DNA of 64,000 nt from Epiperipatus broadwayi (taxonomy: Eukaryota; Onychophora; Udeonychophora; Euonychophora; Peripatidae), in the NCBI GenBank assembly GCA_028023455.1, contig JAQFVV010000049.1:7392647-7456646 (forward strand), in the 5' to 3' direction. Shown in pieces: positions 1 to 10,735 of this stretch. The first letter of the stretch is position 1. Each line of letters starts with the position of its first letter. The notes under the pieces were generated by a model, which had not been told where the DNA came from, did not search any database, and saw only the letters and a program-made list of their open reading frames with translations. Made by a program: the position numbers and the translations under genes.

Positions 1-804
1 TAAAGAGCTTTTTGGTTTTTATTGTAAATGTAAATAAAAAATATTATACTTATCTTAAAAATATTTAATATGTCAATTTTTACTTTAAATTAGTAACAAT
101 CAAATATTTATTTAACCAAAAAATATTACATGTTACTTATTAATTTGCATTTTTTATTTATTATGGATTAGTTTTAGCTTTCATGATTCTCTAAATAGTA
201 CTCATACCAAAAAATATCAAAATCTTATTCTAATTTGTTTTTAATATTAGTTTAACAGTCTACTAACAACTTAACAAAATTATATATCATATTTTCTTTG
301 AAAAAAATTCTTAATCCCATGGCACTGTAGTAGATTTAATTGTTTTTCTTGATGAGAATTTTGTATGTTTTCAACATTTGATTTTAATATTAAACTATTA
401 TATTATAGCAGGAAATAGTATATTGTACTTGATTTGGTAGAAATTTATGTTTACAAATGAAATACATTCATAAAAATCATAGTTGAATTTTGAAAATATT
501 GAAAAAATAAGATTGAAATATATACAAAGAATGATTTCATCATTAGCATGTGTGGGAAGAGCATAATGATTTTCATAAAATCAATGACACTTTTTAGTGA
601 CATTTGTATTTAAAATGTGAATGAGTATATGATAAATCTATCAAATTATGCTTTAAAATATCAATTTTTTTATAATTTTTACAATTATGTAATATATTCT
701 AATAGACAGTCAATGATAATATGTTCATGATCAGTTTGAAAACAGTTATTGGAATTCTGTAATATTTAAATGCAGGTATACTTTATATCCCTGAAATTTA
801 AATG
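1..804. other. AT-rich intergenic DNA, no gene seen
   Basis: Very AT-rich sequence with many stop codons in every frame and no recognisable repeat family or RNA gene. I see nothing specific in it. Confidence 0.6.
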
Positions 805-993
805 TAAATATAGGGAATTTAAACCCAGACTTTCAAGCTCCCTTTAGCTATTCAACCTATCTCATACAACCAATACACACACAGGATCACACACATGTGA
901 AAAAGATAAATGATCTCCAATATACATATTTTATGCTAAACCAGCACTCATCAATTGATCCAGGTTATCATCTTCCACACATATATCACTGAT

Positions 994-1031
<38 letters not shown>

Positions 1032-1193
1032 ATGATAATCTGGACAAACTGATGAGTGCTGATTCACCATAAAATATGTATATTGGAGATCATTTATCTT
1101 TTTCACATGTGTGTGGTCATGTGTATTGATTGTATGAGATAGATTGGATAGCAGAATGGAGCTTGAAAATCTGGGTTCAAATCCTCTATATTT
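805..1193. mobile_element. Fold-back element with tRNA box-B-like ends (family P1)
   Basis: Two arms of about 165-180 bp are imperfect reverse complements: about 805-985 pairs with about 1028-1193. They surround a short (TA)n(TG)n tract at 998-1031. The right arm ends with GGGTTCAAATCC, which matches an RNA polymerase III box B, and the left arm carries its complement. A relative lies at 49838-50071, and a similarly built element at 14933-15057. I read it as a palindromic SINE-like or MITE-like element. A pure MITE is the alternative, because no box A is clear. Confidence 0.65.
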
Positions 1194-2180
1194 ATTAAAA
1201 TTGTGTAATTTGCTTTGTTAACATTATGCTAGTGCTTAGTACTGGCTGTTTTAAAAAATAAAACATATATATATGTAAAATAATTGTGTAGGCATGTATA
1301 ATTTTGATTTACATAATTATTACATCTTTATGTGGAAAAATAACATGAATTTTAGTAACTTTCATAAAAAAGTCAATGTTATAATCATTCCAAACTATTT
1401 TCTCAAAGTAATATTGCAAAGCACATGAAATCCAATAACAATGATCAAACATGTCAAGAATAATTAAAATTTATTTAAAGTTTCTAAATATTTAATTATT
1501 CTGATGTCTTTATTATTTTTAAATTAAAATATCAGAATAAAATATACATAAATTACATAATTTAAAAAATTTAAAAAGCAAAATATTTCAGTAGATGGCT
1601 AGACTAGCAAATTGATACTAGCACTTTTTCTTGATTTCTCCATATGAAAAGCTTCACTTTGATGAAACTTCTGGTTAACTCTTGCTTAGCCAAATAATCA
1701 AGACTAACTTGGCTAAATTTAATTTTTATATATGGCCTTCAGTTTAAATAAAGTTTGTGGTAAAATAAAACTATTTTTAACATAATTATTATCTAAATTA
1801 ATTTTTAAATATAAGTAGAAGAATGAAAAAACAATACAAATATAAATTTATTTAAATAAATAAAACAAAACTTTTTTTTGCTTCCCACAATAAAAATTTA
1901 AATCTTTTTAAAAAACATCTTTATTATATTTATTCAATGAAAATATATTTCAAGTAAATGGTAATAACTTTGAAATAAAACATTTTTTTTAGAATCTTTT
2001 CTCCTTTACAATGAAATGTGAACAGGAGTTACTATTTTATGCAATTTGAGTTGTACTATTTTAACATTCTTTTTCTAATTGGCTCTGATTCCTAGAAATA
2101 AAAACTAAAAACTAAAATATATATTAATTACTTGTATTACAAAACTAATCACCATAAAACTGCAATCAAATGCTATTTGA
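1194..2180. other. AT-rich intergenic DNA, no gene seen
   Basis: No open frame of note, no repeat shared with the rest of the window that I could recognise, and several A/T homopolymers. Confidence 0.55.
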
Positions 2181-2279
2181 GTAAATAAACATTTAGAGCC
2201 CACACCTTAAAACGGCTAATTCAAAGATGTATCTTTTTGAATTAGCTGTTTTGGGGTGTGAACTCTAAATATTTATTTC
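2181..2279. repeat. Short near-perfect palindrome (MITE-like)
   Basis: The left arm, starting GTAAATAAACATTTAGAG, is mirrored by the right arm, ending CTCTAAATATTTATTT. There is only a few bases of loop around 2226-2231. The size and AT-rich ends fit a miniature fold-back transposon or a cruciform-prone palindrome. No coding capacity. Confidence 0.7.
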
Positions 2280-2567
2280 ACACAGGACATAGCTGAAAAT
2301 TTCTTAACATTTGAGGTGATTTAATATTTGATATTTATTTCAGATAGCAGTATGCACTGGAAATATTTTTGAATTTATAAGTTAGTATAAATTAGTCACT
2401 TTGTTTGAAATGATTATAACCATATATAAACACTTATGTGATAGTAATGGCATATCTACTTGCCACATTCAAAATTACTTTAAATATTAACTAAATAAAA
2501 CTAAAATTTCCATATACTTATCTTATAATCCAGTTAACTATCCAATATTAATTAATAAATATATATC

Positions 2568-2669
2568 TACTAAACATCACTTGATCACTATTCCTTATGT
2601 TAGCACATAACTGTTTTAATAACAATTATATGCTAACATAAAGAATAGTGATCATGTGATGTTTAGTGG
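2568..2669. repeat. Short palindrome (MITE-like)
   Basis: Arms of about 45 bp: CTAAACATCAC with TTGATCACTATTCCTTATG on the left, and their complement at 2637-2667 on the right. A short loop sits around 2610-2625. The structure parallels the element at 2181-2279, but the sequence is different. Confidence 0.7.
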
Positions 2670-2689
2670 TCGAACACCAATCCTGCCTA

Positions 2690-3205
2690 ATAGGATAGTG
2701 ATGGTTATAGTTGTTAAATAGCCAAAGACACAAAAATGTATGAGTACTGAACTGGATTTAGACCTTTATGATAATATAAGCTATTGAGCTTAGATTGAAA
2801 ATATTATTGTGTTTTCAAGTTTATTCTCATAGTTTTGTAGTTAAGTAGAGATAAAAGGTGGATGCTGGAGGGTTACATTAGATCCTAAGATTTAGGTGCA
2901 GTGCTCTCAGATCAAAAGCTTTTCACAGACAAAGGCCACAAGCCAGAAATTTAGTCTGGGGATATTGGATGAGTAGGCACTAAATGGGGATTTTATGCAC
3001 AAGCCTTCTGGCATCATTGATTACTCTCGTTGGCACTGAGTGTCACTACTGTATGGAGAGTTTTGCCTGTTTTAAATATGTATCTACTAATTTTCAGCTA
3101 GTAAATAAAGCAAGAATGAAAAATAATCAAAAATTTATTGCCTTTCAATTAAAAATTCTAGTGAATTGTGCTTTTTCATTGCTGTTTTGTAGAGTAGTTT
3201 AAGAA
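2690..3205. repeat. Interspersed repeat R1, copy 1
   Basis: This stretch is clearly homologous along most of its length to 62935-63315. Shared blocks include GTTTTGTAGTTAAGT, a G-rich GGTGGATGCTGGAGGGTT segment, GCAGTGCTCTCA and the segment AGTCTGGGGATATTGGATGA. Parts of the 3' half recur at 20085-20415 (as a fold-back) and at 53497-53640. The small open frame at 2984-3202 lies inside the repeat and has no recognisable domain. Class unknown; no tRNA head or inverted ends are obvious. Confidence 0.65.
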
Positions 3206-3289
3206 GCTTTGATCTGCAACCATATGTTCAGACTACTTGGTTCTGTAAAGTGTTTTATATATTGTTTTCCTGCTTGTGATGATGATGTT

Positions 3290-3508
3290 TTAGTTGTATT
3301 TATTGTTTGGACTATTTCCATCATCTAATATGAGGATTGAATGTCTTTAGAAAAAGTTAACTTTATTTAAATATTCCAAATACATTCAATTGTTAGTAAT
3401 CGCACTTCAGTTGAATGTATTTGAAATGTTTAAATAAAGTTAAATTTTTTTAAAGACATTCAATACTCATAGTAGATGATGGAAATAGTCCAAACAATAA
3501 ATACAGTT
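3290..3508. mobile_element. Fold-back MITE, family F2, empty form
   Basis: A palindrome of about 215 bp. The outer part contains TTTGGACTATTTCCATCATC on the left and its complement at 3474-3494 on the right. The arms continue inward through an AAGTTAACTTTATTTAAAT segment and meet near 3395-3415. The same end sequence bounds the larger composite at 3888-4740 and the right side of 38660-39075, so this is the simple form of that family. Confidence 0.75.
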
Positions 3509-4134
3509 TTATATATACATATTTGTTTGTGTCTGTATGTATGTAGGAATTCAAGGGAGAGTAAAAAAGATTATCTTATATATCAAAGATTGATTATAAA
3601 ATAAAAAAATGAGAATGACATTTTTTTTATTCTAACTAAAATCAAAATATAAAATAATTTTTTAAAGAACATCTAATCTTACAAAAATGCTCTTAGTTTT
3701 AAAGGTTTAATCTATTATTTCAATTTAAAATATCTTCCTAATGTAAAACGTTTTGAAGGTATTTGAAAATTGGCATTCAGACATGTTTAGTGTATTTGTA
3801 ATATATTTTTGTCATAATATGCAATGCACACACACTATATATATATATATATTGTTTTTCTGAAGGTTTGTGATGATGGTGTTCTAGCTGTATTTTTATA
3901 TTGGACTATTTCCATCATCTAATATGTGTGTTGAATGTCTTTAGAAAAGTTTAATTTTAGTTAAATATTCCAAATGCATTCAACTATTAGTAATATCACA
4001 ACAAACAGGTTAGTATATGCACCAACTGTTAGTAATATTACAGCAAACAAATGTTCATAAAATCATAGCAAACAGGTTAGTATATGCACTAACTGTTAGT
4101 AATATCACAGCAAACAGGTTAGTATATGCTCAAC

Positions 4135-4168
4135 GTTTCGAGAGGTATTTTTCTCCTCTCTTCTTCAG
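4135..4168 (-). other. Hammerhead-like core in SINE tail (best-preserved SINE copy)
   Basis: On the minus strand: CTGAAGA, one A, a 6-bp stem GAGAGG/CCTCTC closed by a nine-base loop, then GAAAC. CTGANGA and GAAA are the invariant boxes of hammerhead ribozymes and the hairpin corresponds to stem II. The extra A is not canonical, and I could not identify clear stems I and III. The sense-arm copy at 4525-4558 has CTGAAAA and one lost pair. Confidence 0.5.
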
Positions 4169-4414
4169 GTATTGCTGGCCTGACCAGTGACAGTACTAGC
4201 ATGGGATTCAAACCTGGATCCTTAGATTCTTGATTATTGAAGTTTAAGGTAACACTGCTCACATGACAATGGCAAAAAGTCCCATAAGCCAACCTAGTGT
4301 GATTATACATAATGTATGGAAACCACTAATCAACTTTGCTCTGAGGAAAAAGTGGAGAAATCAGGAGGAACCTCATAGATAAGTATATGAAATTACTACA
4401 TACTGTTGCCTTTG

Positions 4415-4615
4415 GCAGGATGGCTCAGTTGGTTAGAGTGTTATCTTAAACTTCAATAATCAAGAATCTAAGGACCCAGGTTCAAATCCCATGCTAGTAC
4501 TGTCACTAGTGAGGCCAGCAACACCTGAAAAAGAGGGGAGAAAAATACCTCTCGAAACATTGTGCATATACTAACCTGTTAGCTGTGATATTACTAACAG
4601 TTGGTGCCATATACT
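4415..4615 (+). mobile_element. tRNA-derived SINE (sense arm of the composite)
   Basis: Box A reads TGGCTCAGTTGGTTAGAGTG at about 4423-4442 and box B reads GGTTCAAATCC at about 4480-4490. Both match the internal promoter of a tRNA gene. The cloverleaf itself is degraded, so this is a SINE head and not a functional tRNA. The tail at 4525-4558 has a CTGA-hairpin-GAAAC layout like the PLE tails elsewhere in the window. An inverted partial copy lacking box A lies about 150 bp to the left. Confidence 0.75.
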
Positions 4616-4753
4616 AACCTGTTTGCTGTGACATTACTAATAGTTGAATGCATTTGGAATATTTAACTAAAATTAAACTTTTCTAAAGACATTCAACACA
4701 CATATTAGATGATGGAAATAGTCCAATATAAAAAATACAGATATATATATATA

Positions 4754-7132
4754 TTGTTAAATATTTTTGAAAAGTTAAGTTAAGACTTATGTCATCACCT
4801 GTTGGTGAACAATTGACCATGGTTTTTATTTATCACACTAGGCTTATTATTCTTTATTTATTCTTTACTCATATTGGTTTATTGTTACAATATATATATA
4901 TATATATCATTTCAGCCAATGCTTAAAATAAACTAGTAGAATATCAGTAATCTGTTGTTATGGAGAGTATTGTGTTGAGTATAGATTTCTAATATTATGC
5001 TGGATTATTTTAAGTTATTGGTTGAGATGATGTGATTTATATATGAAAAGCCAATTAAATATATTTATATATGACTGTTTGTAGCTGCAACACAGTGCAG
5101 CAGTGGTGTTTTGTTGAAGTTTAGTGTTCTTTTTAAAACTGCATAAAAACTACAAGCATGATATCAACAGAAATTCCAGCATTCATTGCTGCTTTAAAAT
5201 CTCTTTTTAATGACATATATTTTGTCAGAATCCAATAAAATTTGATTTTTTTTATGCATTTTTTTAATAGATTCATCTATTTTTTTTTTCTGCTCAATTT
5301 ACTATTTTTCATGGAGAAGATAAAGGCAGAAATTTTTAAACAGCCAAAGAGCCTACTAAAATGGATTAAAAAGTGCACTGATAATTTGCATTTCAAGGCC
5401 TTTGAAATGTAATCAGAATATCGGGTCATAAGTATTAAAAAATTTTTTTTTATTTATTTCAATAGTAAATTATTTAAAAATGGAAATTATTTGATAAATG
5501 GTATGTTTACATTTGTATTGATGTCTTTGTAGTTTATAAATACAATAATATTAAATTGTTTTATGCTCTTTATTATATGTGTATAAATTTGTATTCAAAA
5601 GAACAAACGTAGTTGGTAATTTTGGGGTTCTAATCTAAGTTTAGGCAACTTTATTTTATAGACATAATGATTCTCAAAAGATTTAATAATTTATTTTACT
5701 ATATTTATATTTGTATTACTGTCTTTGTGTTTGCAATTGCAGGTATATATAAAATTAAAGTATTATAGAGCAGTTCAATGTAAATTTTAGGACTGATTAT
5801 CGAATATACAGAAATTTTGCAGTTGACAAAGCAGTCACAAAATTTACTGGGCATAGTACCATGTGAAAATATAAACACTTAAAACTGATAAAGAGAGATT
5901 TCAAATGGTGTGTGTATGAGGAGATAACTACAATAGTTATGTATATACCACATGGAATTGTATGCAGGCAAAGAAACAAATTATGAATCTTGCCTATGCC
6001 TTGGTACTCATGCTGTGGAGTCCGTAGTTTTGCCACATCTTGCATCACATTATTTTCAAGCTATATGCAAATAAATTATATCTCTGTGGGACAATAAATA
6101 TAACAAGATAGCATCACTGATATGCATAAAGAATATAAACATTACTGATGTACGCAAAAAAATATAAAATGAAAAGATGAAATTCATTTTATCAGTGATA
6201 CAGAGAGTAAACTACAATTTCTAGTTTTAGATAGACAAGAAGCCAATTGGTATGATGACAAATGCATATCTATTTTTTGGAGATGAATTGTTTTGTATCT
6301 TTTATTAGGATGAATCTTTTTCTTATAGATACTTTTGAGATTTGGTAACTTTTGGGGTACAAGATAAAAATGAAGAATTTGTATGTGACTTGTTTTGGAG
6401 ATTCTGAAGCTGCGGATTATCTCAGGTCATTAAGAAGTATTATATATGGTTTGAAAGATAATTTTGTCAGGAATAGAAAGAAATTATCAATGAAGATGTA
6501 ATGTAAACTTAGTTACTGATAAATGAGAAATTATAAACAAACAATAAAGTAATAATTATGTTGGATGTTGATATTTTTTTCCTTATTTCTTAGTGGAAAT
6601 CACTATTTGCCTTAGGCATATTGTTTTATTTTGTTCTTTTAGTTTCTATAAATGTAAAACTTTTTGCTCTAACATTATTAAAACTGGAGTTATTGTGAAA
6701 ATTGTGTCTCAAGCCAGTTTTTTTTTAAAAATTCAATTTGGCACTAAATATGATGAACTATATATATATACTAATATATTATCTATATTAAACAAGCCTT
6801 TCATAATACATATTTATTAAACCCCAATTGCATATATTTAATTGGCTCTTCATATGTAAATCACATCATCCCAGCCAATAGTTCAAAATACTCCAGCATA
6901 TTATTAAAAATCTATACTCAACACAAGACTCCATATCAACAGATTGCTGATTTCTGATTTCTGCTAGTTTATTTTAATCATTGATTAAAATGATATATAT
7001 ATATATTGTAATAGTTGGATAATTAAGGAATATATGCCTAATGTGATAAATAGTAACCATGGTCAATCACTTATTATCAGGTGATGACACAAATCTTAGC
7101 TTAACTTTTCAAAAATCTTTAACAAAATATAT
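4754..7132. mobile_element. 2.4-kb element with ~310-bp inverted ends
   Basis: 4754-5074 and 6822-7132 are imperfect inverted copies. The outer tips read TGTTAAATATTTTTGAAAAG on the left and the matching CTTTTCAAAAATCTTTAACA complement on the right. Both arms carry an ACCATGGT-containing segment and, towards the interior, a GATGATGTGATTTA segment. The interior has no transposase-like frame. The layout suggests a non-autonomous DNA transposon with long inverted ends. Its interior contains a repeat (6045-6760) that occurs alone at 52345-53060, so it may be nested. Confidence 0.6.
6045..6760. repeat. Interspersed repeat R2, copy 1
   Basis: Aligns by eye with 52345-53060 over about 700 bp. Shared landmarks include ATAAAGAATATAAACAT, CTAGTTTTAGAT, AAGCCAATTG, GGGGTACAAGATAAAAATGA and ATTGTGAAAATTGTGTCTCA. 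Both copies lack open frames, so it is an old non-coding repeat. It sits inside the inverted-end element at 4754-7132. Confidence 0.7.
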
Positions 7133-10100
7133 AAAGAGTAAATCGAGCTTCACATTAATAATGTCTGTTATTACACTATATGTGAACATTAACATTTCTA
7201 ATGTATCTCTGGGTTTTACAGCATTTATGACAATTTATATGTGACTAGGTAGTAACTATTCATCAAAGCTTTATGTGTTGTTTGTATAATATTGAAACTA
7301 ATAAATACTATATTTTCATTTTTATTTCTCAGGGATTTAATCTCATTTAAACTAAAAAATATTAATAATAAAGACATATTTTTATGTGAATAAAGTTTTC
7401 TTTGGATGTGGCTGAATGCAAATGGGAATTTTGTGATTGCTTCCAGCTCATATCTTGTAGTATATAAATATAGTTGTTTAGCAAGTGCAGATGAGTTTTC
7501 ACAAAGTGTTTTATTAAATAATATTCATTTAAACATTTCTACAGAAATTATAAAGAAAACTCGGAAATTGTAATTGAAAATTATATGGCCATGTTGTGAA
7601 TCCATATGATGATATAAATTGTAATAAAAATGCAAGTCATTACTTATAAAAATCAATTAAATAATTCTATAACAAAATGTTAAATCTTACTAATATAAGA
7701 GTAATAAATAAAAGTAACATATTTAACCATGTTCTCTAAAAAAAATGTATTTCATATAAACACTGTTATAAAACATTAGATAGTTTAAATGATTTTAGAC
7801 AATATGTGCCTCTGGACATAAACAAATTTATTAAAGAAGGTCATTAATACACACAGGATAAAAATAAATCCTTATATAGTAAAAAATAACAATAAAAGAG
7901 ATTATCTACATCAGTATTTATTTTCGCTTTTAGCCCTTTATTTTGCGTGTAACATTTAACTCTTTATGGAACAAATATGTTCATATGGATACAACATTGA
8001 TGTAAAGTAAGGTTCATAAACAATTCACTTTATATAAAATTTTTAGCCATAGACTTAATCTTTATCTATAACTATTTTCTTACACTGTTATTTAAGAATA
8101 AACTTTAAAACATCATTTATTATTATTGAGCACACTTGTGTAATATGATTCCATTACTATAATATTATTAACTCAGCAAGATAAAAATAAGATCTATAAA
8201 ATAATAATATCTCAACAATCAATATGAAATTCAATAATAATTATAGTAGCAACCTATCTCCAACAATAAGTACACATGTAAACATCTTACAATTATTTAA
8301 AATATTTACAATGTACTACCTAAGCTTCACAAAGATGAGAACATTGGAAAAATATTACACATATGCAAAAAAATTTGAAATTTTTATAATAAACATGGCA
8401 AAAATATTAACAGATAATTTATTATTTATTAACAATTCATGAATGTTATAAATCCAAGTTATTTGTACATACTTAATATAGATTCTGGTAAGTAAATTTT
8501 TATTTTATGGTCACAAATTATTTTCTTTTTTCAAAATTTTTCTTTGGTATAATGTGTGATCCATTTTGATACAACTATAGTTCCAAAGTTATTTATCAGG
8601 TCAAATAATATTCCATTAAATAATATAGAATCATTATGTTACAGTGTTTATTTTTACGAAGCAATAACAAGAATGTCTATAATAATTTGGAGCAAATCTA
8701 ATGGTAATTATGTCATACTTTCCTGAGGCAATTAGATTTCCTACTGTTAATCCTATTAGTAAGTGATGGATGATATTCTAATCATCAATTTCAAAATATT
8801 TTTTTTTAACATAGCAACCAAAATAATTGAATTAAATGCAAACTCCATGGGAGTGTTTAAAGAAAATATCCAGATAAATTGTTAACAAAAAAATAAAAAT
8901 CCATTATATTTGGTGTACCAATTTCAATAATTTAAAATATTTTGAAGTCTCAAACATTTTTGCTGCATATTAATAATTTCCAGGTTATATGAAAATTTAT
9001 CCAATTTAATTTTTAACAGCATAACAAGATAAGTTGGTACCTATTATGATGTTATGTAATAATATTTAAAGATGATGATCATAAAGTCTCATCTATTCTC
9101 TGAAGGTGAATGTTTATATCTTTAGCCAAACATGGTAGACAACAAGATAGCCACAATGGCAATTTTTTTTATTTAGAGTTTACAAGTTTGCAAGGCAAGT
9201 TTTAACAAAATAGAACTTCAAATTTCTTTGAGCACTTTCTTTTATACAGTATTAACAAGTGATTAACAAATGATGTAGATTTGAACTCTTATTCCATTAA
9301 GTACAATTTGCACCACACAAAATTGGTGTGAGGTTGGCATAGTAATCAATTTGTCCAAAGGAAGTTTTCCTTCTTACCTTTATAAGTGGCAAAATCAACC
9401 ATCTTAATTTACATTTTACAAATATAAAACATTTTAAATAAAATTATTATAGTTTGAAATACAACTATTTACTTTTATTTTTACTTTTAATGGTATATTT
9501 ACACTTTTCATATCAAAATAAATAGTTTTTAGCTTTTAAGTTTAATGTTCCCATGTTTTATAAAATTTCCTATTGCTATGCTTTTATGCTATTTCCATTA
9601 AACATATCAGATATTAATTTATTTTAAACATAACCATCTACAAGCCGATTCAAGCACATTTAAATATTAAATGTAAACTGTGTTTTGTTACAAGTGATTT
9701 TAAAATCAAATATAAATCACTAAAATTGTTCTGTTACAATCAATTTATTCAACTTATTAGTGGATATTTAATGACAAAATGTTTTTTGGTATATTGTAGG
9801 ACTAGGAAATTTTATTTGTTGATGACTATTTTCTATAAACTTTGAATTTGACTGCGATTTACAAATGTCAATATACGTTTTTAGCTGATTTTAAAAATAC
9901 GTTTGCCATAAAGGATTTCCTTAGAATGCTACAACAAATATGTATATATGACATGATTTTAAATTATGATTATTACTAAAAAAAAATTAAGCTTTCTATT
10001 TAATATTAAACTCTTAGGATTACTGTTACGATATATGTATATACACACATTACATGATAAGAACTTAAGCTTAGATATATATATTTCAAACTTGATATAG

Positions 10101-10160
10101 TGCAATATATATATTAAAGCGTTTTATACAAAAATGAAAGTTCTAAATATGCAATTTTTT
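7133..10160. other. Long AT-rich stretch, no gene or repeat recognised
   Basis: Three kilobases with frequent stops in all frames. The largest frame (8224-8442) is Asn/Lys/Ile-rich with no domain and is probably chance. I see no RNA gene, no long tandem repeat and no fold-back here. Confidence 0.55.
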
Positions 10161-10177
10161 AGATAAAATAATTATAC

Positions 10178-10250
10178 GAGTGGTCAGCACAGCTGCATTA
10201 CAAGCAGCTGTCCCGGGTTCGCTTCCCGGCTGATGCTTTGACACACGAGA
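10178..10250 (+). mobile_element. tRNA-Val-derived short SINE / tRNA retropseudogene with 13-bp target duplication
   Basis: The 73-bp insert is flanked by perfect direct repeats AAAATAATTATAC at 10165-10177 and 10251-10263, the signature of retroposition. It contains a box A (TGGTCAGCAC), an anticodon arm of six pairs AGCTGC/GCAGCT with the seven-base loop ATTACAA (anticodon TAC, Val), and a T arm CCGGG/CCCGG enclosing TTCGCTT. The 5' acceptor half is missing and the 3' end is an unrelated GATGCTTTGACAC segment, so it is not a functional tRNA. G+C is much higher than in the flanks. Confidence 0.85.
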
Positions 10251-10263
10251 AAAATAATTATAC

Positions 10264-10735
10264 AATAAAAGCCTATATTTAAATTACTTTTAAAAATGTA
10301 AAAAACAGTAAGTAATATCTTATATTTAATAATAAATATTAACTTTATTCTAATAATAATCAGTGTTTCTTGAAAGACAGAAATGGTGCTGTTGACTTCA
10401 GTTTAAATCATTTATCCAGTTAAATTTAGCATTGTTTTACTGTTTTTACATTCATTAAATGATAAAAAAAATTGGAGATAAAGTATGATTCTAAAAAAAA
10501 GAGAGGAAAATATTAGTAGTAATGATAAAAAGAGAACTAATATTTTAATAAATATAAATTACATTTTATATTTCAAAACAGAATTTTATAGTTTTATGAA
10601 GATATAATTATTCTTTTTATTTAAAAAATGAAATTCCTTCAACAATGATTTCATTAATTTACATTTTTCATTAAGACAATCAGACAATAAAAAAATAACT
10701 GTTCAGGTTGTGTATTTTACTATTTATTATATATA
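10264..10735. other. AT-rich spacer, no feature seen
   Basis: Low-complexity AT-rich DNA between the tRNA-derived insert and the 415-bp repeat cluster. Nothing recognisable. Confidence 0.5.

Larger units (their letters stand above)
3888..4740. mobile_element. Composite fold-back: F2 MITE arms enclosing an inverted SINE pair
   Basis: The outer arms (3888-3990 and about 4625-4740) are the F2 MITE ends. Inside them lie an antisense SINE-related arm (about 4000-4265) and a sense arm with a full tRNA-like head (about 4410-4610). About 145 bp of unpaired spacer separates them. The inner arms share the segment between the tRNA head and a CTGAAGA-hairpin-GAAAC tail. A second composite of similar construction lies at 38660-39075. 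I infer one mobile family, or two families that nested and then amplified. Confidence 0.7.

Noticed and set aside
4415-4500. Functional tRNA gene
   Set aside because: Box A and B are good, but the acceptor and anticodon stems do not pair and the copy has an inverted partner; it is a SINE head.
5797-6048. 83-codon minus-strand frame inside the inverted-end element
   Set aside because: No transposase motif or conserved domain, and the flanking interior is full of stops; kept as non-coding.
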